NCBI GenBank assembly: GCA_945874855.1
Contig: CAMCIP010000131.1
Span: 1 to 6,362 of the forward strand
Length of the DNA stretch: 6,362 nt
Direction: 5' to 3'
Source: Brevundimonas vancanneytii
GTDB lineage: Bacteria; Pseudomonadota; Alphaproteobacteria; Caulobacterales; Caulobacteraceae
Shown here: positions 1-6,362 of the stretch, piece after piece
Position numbering within the stretch: the first letter of the stretch is position 1
Layout: each line of letters begins with the position of its first letter
Notes under the pieces: generated by a model
The model's database searches: none
What the model was told of the DNA's origin: nothing
What the model saw: only the letters and a program-made list of their open reading frames with translations
Program-made: the position numbers and the translations under genes

Positions 1-224
1 CGGGTCGGGCGGCGCAGTCGCCAGAGGCCCTGGCCGAGGCCGAGGCTGCGGCCGAGGGGGCGCGCCGCATGTGGGCCCCCATCCTGGCTGGCGATGCGGT
101 CCAGCGCGATCAGACCTTCGGCCTGTTCTTCGGCCTGCCCGGGCGGTGCGAGCACGCCGCGCGCCGTATCACCCTGGGCATCACCGCCCCGCCCCCGACT
201 CTGGCGGACGTGGGGCTGGAATGA
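1..224 (+). CDS. C-terminal end of an unrecognised protein (5' end outside window)
   Basis: An open frame enters from the left edge (first full codon at 3) and stops at TGA 222-224, giving 73 residues. About 64 of the 73 codons end in G or C, which matches the real genes nearby and supports this frame as coding. The visible part begins with an Ala/Glu-rich stretch that is probably helical (ALAEAEAAAEGARRMW). It continues into a mixed segment (QTFGLFFGLPGRCEHAARR) with a single cysteine, then a short proline-rich tail ending ADVGLE. I see no signal peptide, membrane segment or catalytic motif in this part, and I do not recognise the family. It converges on the methionine operon, whose last stop lies only 38 bases away, so a shared function is not implied. 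Being coding is fairly sure; the function is unknown. Confidence 0.7.
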   Translation, partial: GRAAQSPEALAEAEAAAEGARRMWAPILAGDAVQRDQTFGLFFGLPGRCEHAARRITLGITAPPPTLADVGLE

Positions 225-232
225 CGTCCGGC

Positions 233-258
233 TTTCCCTCCCCTGAAGGGGAGGGAAA
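233..258. terminator. Perfect 11-bp hairpin between convergent genes, possible bidirectional terminator
   Basis: TTTCCCTCCCC (233-243) pairs perfectly with GGGGAGGGAAA (248-258) around a TGAA loop. It sits between the plus-strand stop (222-224) and the minus-strand metH stop (263-265), so it could end transcription from both sides. It is not a textbook intrinsic terminator. The right arm ends in AAA on either strand and no U-tract follows, so it may instead protect mRNA 3' ends, act with Rho, or be a copy of a dispersed intergenic palindrome. The structure is certain; the function is inferred. Confidence 0.6.
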
Positions 259-262
259 ATGA

Positions 263-2940
<2,678 letters not shown>

Positions 2941-2941
<1 letters not shown>

Positions 2942-4014
2942 CAGGCTACCAGCTCAAAGGGTTCCAGCCCCGACAGCCGCATGGCCACCGGCCGCTCCGG
3001 GATCACCCGCGTCGGCAGTTTGGACACCGCCTCCGCCGTGTGCCGGATATGCTCCGGCGTCGTGCCGCAGCAGCCGCCGACGATATTGACCAGACCCGAC
3101 GCCGCCCACTCCTCGATGAAGTGGGCCGTCTGGTGCGGCTCCTCGTCATACTGGCCCATGGCGTTGGGCAGGCCGGCGTTGGGATAGGCGGCGACCAGGG
3201 TGTCGGCCACGCGGCTCAGCTCGGCGATGAAGGGCCGCATCAGATCGGCGCCCAGGGCGCAGTTGAAGCCGATGGCGAAGGGTTTGGCGTGGCGCACGCT
3301 GTTCCAGAAGGCCTCGGCCGTCTGGCCCGACAGGGTCCGCCCCGAGCGGTCGGTGATGGTGCCCGAAATCCAGATCGGCAGGGGCTCCATCCCCTTGTCC
3401 TCAAGGTCCTTGATCGCCTTGATCGCGGCCTTGCAGTTGAGCGTGTCGGTGATGGTTTCGATCAGATAGAGGTCGACGCCGCCCTCGTTCAGGGCCAGCA
3501 CCTGATGGCGATAGGTGTCATAGACCTGGTCGAAGGTCACCAGCCGCGCGCCGGGGTCGTTCACGTCCGACGACATCGACAGCATCTTGTTCAGCGGCCC
3601 GATCGAACCGGCGGCGAAGCGCGGCCTGTGCGGCTCCTTCTCCGTCCAGCGGTCGGCCGAGGCGCGGGCCAGTTTCGCGCCCTCCAGATTGATGTCCCGG
3701 ACCGCGTCGGCCTCGAGCTGGTAGTCGTCCTGGGCGATCACCGTGGCCGAGAAGGTGTTGGTCTCGGAGATGTCGGCGCCGGCGGCGAAATACTGGTCGT
3801 GGAGGTCGGCGATGACGTCCGGCCGGGTCAGGCACAGGATGTCGTTATTGCCCTTCATCTGGCCATTGTGGGCCGTGAAGCGGTCGCCGCGGAAATCCGC
3901 CTCGGTCAGCTCCCGCCTCTGGATCATCACGCCCCAGGATCCGTCGAGGACCAGGATGCGTTCCCTGGCCGCCTGATGCAGGGCGGCGATACGCTCGGGA
4001 CGGGTGAGGGCCAT
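2941..4014 (-). CDS. metH: Homocysteine S-methyltransferase (zinc) part of split methionine synthase
   Basis: This 357-residue protein matches the N-terminal homocysteine-binding barrel of MetH, which activates homocysteine on zinc and accepts the methyl group from methylcobalamin. The barrel opens with ILVLDGSWGVMIQ (residues 20-32). The three zinc cysteines are visible: C252 in GFNCALG, and C315 and C316 in GGCCGTTP, equivalent to E. coli Cys247, Cys310 and Cys311. The end (RLSGLEPFELVA) is the linker that in fused MetH runs straight on into the folate domain, so the gene stops at a domain boundary and is not a random truncation. The start ATG (4012-4014) shares one base with the metF stop (TGATG) and follows AGAAGG with a 10-base spacing. 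A free-standing homocysteine methyltransferase using S-methylmethionine or betaine is less likely, because the folate/B12 half follows directly. Confidence 0.95.
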
Positions 4015-4964
4015 CAGGCGGCAACCTTCTGTTCGCGGACGCCCAGCACGCGGCAGATCGCATAGACGAGGTCGGCACGGTTCAGCGTGTAGAAGTGGAA
4101 GTCGGCGAAGCCCTCTTCCTGCAGGCGGGCACAGGTCTCGGCGGCGACCGAGGCGGCCAGCAGCTTGCGCGTCTCCGGGTCGTCATCGAGGCCGTCGAAC
4201 AGGGCGGCCAGCCAGGCGGGGACCGAGGCGCCGCAGGCCGCGCTCATGCGCTGCAGGCCCGCGAAATTCGACACGGGCATGATCCCGGGGATCAGCGGAA
4301 TGGTCACGCCCGCCGCCCGTATGCGGTCGCGGAACCGCAGGAAGGCGTCGATGTCGAAGAAGAACTGGCTCAGCGCGCGGGTGGCGCCGGCATCGACCTT
4401 GGCCTTCAGCACGTCGATGTCATGGTCGATCGAGGGGCTTTCCGGGTGCTTTTCCGGATAGACGCCGACGCTGGTCTGGAAGCCGCCGACGCGCTGGATG
4501 GCCCGGGCCAGTTCGGTGGCGTTGGCATAGCCGTCGGCGCGCGGCTGATAGGCACCGCCGATGCCGGCCGTGCCCGGCGGGTCGCCGCGCAGGGCGACGA
4601 TATGGTCCACGCCGATGGCCTTGTAGTCGGCGATGACCTGGTCGACCTCGTCACGGCTGGCCTCAACGCAGGTCAGGTGGGCGGCCGGCTTCAGGGCCGT
4701 TTCGGCCAGGATGCGCTGGACGGTGCGGTGGGTGCGTTCGCGCGTGGAGCCGCCGGCGCCGTAGGTGACCGAGACGAACTCGGGCTGCAGCGGGGCCAGA
4801 CGGGTGACGGCCTTCCACAGATTGGCCTCCGCCTCCTCGCTCTTGGGCGGGAAGAATTCGAACGACACGCGCGGCCGCGAGCCGTCCAGGCCGGCACGGG
4901 CGACGGGCCCGAGCGGCGACAGCAACATGGCGCGCGCGGCGGAAAGGCTGAGAGGTTGGGTCAT
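4014..4964 (-). CDS. metF: 5,10-methylenetetrahydrofolate reductase
   Basis: MetF is a cytosolic flavoprotein that uses FAD and NAD(P)H to reduce 5,10-methylene-THF to 5-methyl-THF, the methyl donor for the MetH encoded downstream. The 316-residue barrel shows SFEFFPPKS with the expected general acid E36 (E. coli Glu28), LRGDPPG with D127 (Asp120, near the flavin), Q200 in SQFFFD (Gln183), PGIMPVSNF at 226-234, and FDGLDDD and HFYTLNR near the end. It is about 20 residues longer than E. coli MetF at the N terminus. I chose the ATG at 4962-4964: it overlaps the regulator's stop by four bases (ATGA), has GGAGG (4975-4979) 10 bases upstream, and leaves a normal N terminus. A longer in-frame start at 5084 would add 40 Arg/Gly-rich residues lying inside the regulator gene, and I reject it. 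Confidence 0.96.
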   Translation of the reverse strand: MTQPLSLSAARAMLLSPLGPVARAGLDGSRPRVSFEFFPPKSEEAEANLWKAVTRLAPLQPEFVSVTYGAGGSTRERTHRTVQRILAETALKPAAHLTCVEASRDEVDQVIADYKAIGVDHIVALRGDPPGTAGIGGAYQPRADGYANATELARAIQRVGGFQTSVGVYPEKHPESPSIDHDIDVLKAKVDAGATRALSQFFFDIDAFLRFRDRIRAAGVTIPLIPGIMPVSNFAGLQRMSAACGASVPAWLAALFDGLDDDPETRKLLAASVAAETCARLQEEGFADFHFYTLNRADLVYAICRVLGVREQKVAA

Positions 4965-5923
4965 GCCGCGCGGGCCTCCACTGCGGTTTCGCGCTGGCCC
5001 GTCCAGACGCAGACGGTCAGCCCTTCGGCGTCGGGGGCCAGGGCCACGGCGTCGCCGGCGCCCAGCCCACCGTCCTCCAGCCACCGGGCGATTTCGGCGT
5101 CCGAGAACCCCAGCCGGCGATGCTGATGCTCGTCGCGCAGCTGCTCCAGCCGGTGCGGGGCGAAGTCGACGATCAGCAGACGCCCGCCGGGCCGCACCAG
5201 TCGCGCCGCCTCGGCGACGGCGGCGGCGGGATCGGGCAGATAGTGCAGGACCTGATGCACCACCACCAGATCGGCGCTGTGCTCGGGCAGGCGGGTGGCG
5301 AGGATGTCGCCGTGACGCAGTTCGACCCGCTCCAGCCCCTCGCGGGCCACATTGGCGCGGGCGATGTTGAGCATGTTCTGGCTCAGGTCGAGACCGATGG
5401 ACATGCGCGCACGCCGCCCCAGCAGGGTCAGCATCCGCCCTGACCCCGTGCCCAGGTCGACCACGCGGTCGAACGGGCCGTCGCCGGCCGCCTTCAGGAT
5501 CGCGGCCTCGACCGCGCTTTCGCAGACATAGAGCGACCGGATGCGGTCCCAGCTGGGCGCGACCTGTTCGAAATAGGCCTTGGCCTCGGCCTCGCGGGCG
5601 CGCCGCACCTGATCCAGACGCCGCTGGTCCTGTTCGCCCGCCGCATCGTCCAGCAGATCGAGGATGGCGTCCGTCAGGCGACGGGCCCGGACCTCGGACG
5701 ACAGGCGGTAGTAGACCCGCGCCCCGTCGGGGAAGCGGTCGATCAGGCCGGCGTCGGCCATCAGCTTCAGGTGACGCGACACCCGCGGCTGGCTCTGCTC
5801 CAGCACGCCCGACAGCTCCATCACCGACAGTTCCTCGGTGGCCAGCAGGGCGAGGATGCGCAGACGCGTCGGCTCTCCGGCCGCGCGCAGGGCCTCCAGC
5901 AGGGTTTCAGCGTCAAATGTCAT
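4961..5923 (-). CDS. sahR: ArsR-family regulator fused to a SAM/SAH-binding methyltransferase domain, SahR-like
   Basis: The protein has 320 residues from the ATG at 5921-5923. Residues 1-90 form an ArsR winged helix: ALRAAGEPTRLRILALL, then a helix-turn-helix with recognition segment SQPRVSRHLKLM (44-55) and a wing near 62-74. The metal-binding ELCVCDL motif of arsenic/cadmium sensors reads ELSVMEL (31-37), with no cysteine, so metal sensing is unlikely. A charged linker (about 90-125) leads to a class I methyltransferase fold with DLGTGSG (156-162), the acidic residue after strand 2 in GLDLS (177-181), HQVLHYLPDP (223-232) and RPGGRLLIVDFAPH (244-257). This is the architecture of SahR, a published repressor of SAM-cycle genes that releases DNA on binding S-adenosylhomocysteine. 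Its place as first gene before metF-metH fits that role. The methyltransferase part could still be catalytic. The TTG at 5959 is rejected as start because the extra 12 codons are AT-rich, use rare codons and span the operator. Confidence 0.88.
   Translation of the reverse strand: MTFDAETLLEALRAAGEPTRLRILALLATEELSVMELSGVLEQSQPRVSRHLKLMADAGLIDRFPDGARVYYRLSSEVRARRLTDAILDLLDDAAGEQDQRRLDQVRRAREAEAKAYFEQVAPSWDRIRSLYVCESAVEAAILKAAGDGPFDRVVDLGTGSGRMLTLLGRRARMSIGLDLSQNMLNIARANVAREGLERVELRHGDILATRLPEHSADLVVVHQVLHYLPDPAAAVAEAARLVRPGGRLLIVDFAPHRLEQLRDEHQHRRLGFSDAEIARWLEDGGLGAGDAVALAPDAEGLTVCVWTGQRETAVEARAA
4975..4979 (-). promoter_or_regulatory. Ribosome binding site of metF
   Basis: GGAGG on the minus strand lies 10 bases before the ATG at 4964. 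It is the best Shine-Dalgarno in the operon and decides the metF start over the longer open frame. It lies inside the last codons of the upstream regulator gene. Confidence 0.65.
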
Positions 5924-5924
5924 G

Positions 5925-5947
5925 TCCTTATATAAAGATATCCTTAT
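5925..5947. promoter_or_regulatory. Putative SahR-type operator: two interlocking palindromes
   Basis: ATAAAGATATCCTTAT (5932-5947) is a 16-bp palindrome around GATATC with one mismatched pair. TCCTTATATAAAGA (5925-5938) is a second, 14-bp palindrome around TTATATAA with one mismatched pair; its centre is 8 bp from the first. TCCTTAT also occurs as a direct repeat, at 5925 and 5941, 16 bp apart. ArsR-type dimers bind such AT-rich palindromes. The position immediately before the regulator's ATG, over the likely minus-strand promoter, fits autorepression. The assignment to this regulator is inferred. Confidence 0.6.
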
Positions 5948-5959
5948 GTCATTTGGCAA
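5931..5959 (-). promoter_or_regulatory. Likely sigma-70 promoter of the sahR-metF-metH operon
   Basis: On the minus strand TTGCCA (5959-5954) is followed after 17 bases by TTTATA (5936-5931); TTATAT and TATATA at 18-19 bases are alternatives. This lies in the only clearly AT-rich stretch of the window. The -10 lies inside the palindromes, so a bound repressor would block it. Transcription would begin near 5924, almost on the ATG at 5923, which suggests a leaderless or nearly leaderless message. No terminator or other promoter is obvious between the four genes. Confidence 0.45.
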
Positions 5960-5966
5960 GGAAAAT

Positions 5967-5993
5967 CCGCCGTGTCGCGAAGGACATCGGCGG
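5967..5993 (+). other. Weak inverted repeat in the divergent intergenic region
   Basis: CCGCCG (5967-5972) and CGGCGG (5988-5993) can pair around a 15-base loop, upstream of the lipoprotein gene. The repeat is short and all G/C in a GC-rich genome, so it may be chance. Apart from this and the promoter/operator, I see nothing convincing between 5960 and 6026, including no clear plus-strand promoter. Confidence 0.2.
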
Positions 5994-6026
5994 TCGGAAC
6001 GTGCAAGTCTGGACCGAAACGCCCCT

Positions 6027-6030
6027 GGAG
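6027..6030 (+). promoter_or_regulatory. Ribosome binding site of the lipoprotein gene
   Basis: GGAG ends six bases before the ATG at 6037, a good spacing. It supports this plus-strand start over the minus-strand open frame that covers the same DNA. Confidence 0.55.
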
Positions 6031-6036
6031 CCCGCC

Positions 6037-6362
6037 ATGACCCGCACCGCCCTGATCGCCCTGCCGCTGGCCCTCGCCCTGGCCGCCTGTGGGGCCCCCG
6101 AGCCCGGGGCCGAGGCCGCGACCTCGCCGTCCGCAGACGCCGCCGGTCCGGAGGCGGGCGCTCCGGCCGCCGCGCCCCCTACGCCGGCCCTCGCCGCCAG
6201 CGCGACCCAGGATCCCCCGCCAGCGCCGCAGGGCATTCCCGCCGATCCCGACCGCCCGGTGGCCCCCCCTGCCGTCGAGACTCCCGGCGGCGCGACCGTC
6301 GCCCAGTTTACGGACCGGATGCTGCGCAGCTTCCGGCGCCTGGATGACAATGGCGATGGCGG
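6037..6362 (+). CDS. Putative EF-hand lipoprotein, N-terminal part (runs off the right edge)
   Basis: The first 108 residues are visible and the frame is still open at the window end. Residues 1-18 are a lipoprotein signal: a short basic start (MTR), a hydrophobic core (residues 4-17) and the lipobox LAAC with the acylated cysteine at C18. Residues 19-85 are a long Pro/Ala-rich, probably disordered linker. Then come VAQFTDRMLRSFRRL and DDNGDG (103-108), the first half of a canonical EF-hand loop with calcium ligands D103, N105 and D107 and the loop glycine G108. The predicted product is a membrane-anchored, calcium-binding protein of the periplasm or outer membrane; its function is unknown. 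Gly at +2 gives no Asp-type inner-membrane retention signal by the E. coli rule. It is transcribed divergently from the methionine operon, with 113 bases between start codons, and nothing in its sequence links it to methionine metabolism. Confidence 0.8.
   Translation, partial: MTRTALIALPLALALAACGAPEPGAEAATSPSADAAGPEAGAPAAAPPTPALAASATQDPPPAPQGIPADPDRPVAPPAVETPGGATVAQFTDRMLRSFRRLDDNGDG

Noticed and set aside
71..262. 63-codon plus-strand open frame near the left edge
   Set aside because: It is out of frame with the GC3-supported coding tail ending at 224, is Arg/Pro-rich, and runs through the hairpin.
3040..4065. 341-codon plus-strand open frame opposite the homocysteine-domain gene
   Set aside because: It is an antisense shadow of a gene with intact zinc-ligand motifs; it has no recognisable domain of its own.
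4965..5084. Longer metF start giving 40 extra N-terminal residues
   Set aside because: The extension is Arg/Gly-rich, lies wholly inside the regulator gene in another frame, and lacks the GGAGG that precedes the ATG at 4964.
4095..5126. 343-codon plus-strand open frame opposite metF
   Set aside because: It is an antisense shadow; all family motifs are in the minus-strand metF frame.
5924..5959. TTG start adding 12 residues to the regulator
   Set aside because: Only about 4 of these codons end in G or C, rare ATA, TTA and AGG codons appear, and the stretch is the palindromic promoter region. ATG 5923 gives a normal ArsR N terminus.
5924..6036. Cobalamin or SAM riboswitch upstream of the methionine operon
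   Set aside because: The predicted transcription start is at or next to the ATG, leaving no leader, and no B12-box or SAM-riboswitch-like helices were seen. Control appears to be by the protein repressor.
5949..6350. 133-codon minus-strand open frame opposite the lipoprotein gene
   Set aside because: The plus strand has a ribosome site, signal peptide, lipobox and EF-hand loop; the minus frame is low-complexity Ala/Gly/Ser and would overlap the operon promoter.

Overview
The window is GC-rich (third codon positions are mostly G or C) and looks like chromosome from an alphaproteobacterium. A member of the Caulobacteraceae such as Brevundimonas or Caulobacter is the best guess. That guess rests on base composition, on a methionine synthase split into two genes, on a metF-metH operon led by an ArsR/methyltransferase fusion regulator, and on recall of similar layouts; no database was searched.

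Layout from left to right. Positions 1-224 hold the 3' end of an unrecognised plus-strand gene. A perfect 11-bp hairpin (233-258) lies between it and the convergent minus-strand operon. The operon runs leftward from about 5923 to 263 as four tightly overlapping genes: sahR-like regulator (4961-5923), metF (4014-4964), homocysteine/zinc half of methionine synthase (2941-4014) and folate/cobalamin/SAM-activation half of methionine synthase (263-2941). The junctions overlap by 4, 1 and 1 bases. An AT-rich stretch (about 5924-5960) carries a likely promoter overlapped by two interlocking imperfect palindromes. A divergent plus-strand gene starts at 6037 and runs off the right edge; it encodes a lipoprotein with a Pro/Ala-rich linker and the start of an EF-hand loop.

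How the genes work together. MetF reduces 5,10-methylene-tetrahydrofolate to 5-methyl-tetrahydrofolate. The two-part MetH passes that methyl group through cobalamin to homocysteine, making methionine. The leading regulator joins an ArsR DNA-binding domain to a SAM/SAH-binding methyltransferase fold, the architecture of SahR, a published repressor of SAM-cycle genes that is released by S-adenosylhomocysteine. The simplest reading is an autoregulated methyl-cycle operon that is derepressed when S-adenosylhomocysteine builds up.

The components belong to known families. The points most worth a second look are the operator/promoter/start-codon overlap at the head of the operon, the clean one-nucleotide-from-fusion split of MetH, the symmetric hairpin without a U-tract, and the two edge genes.
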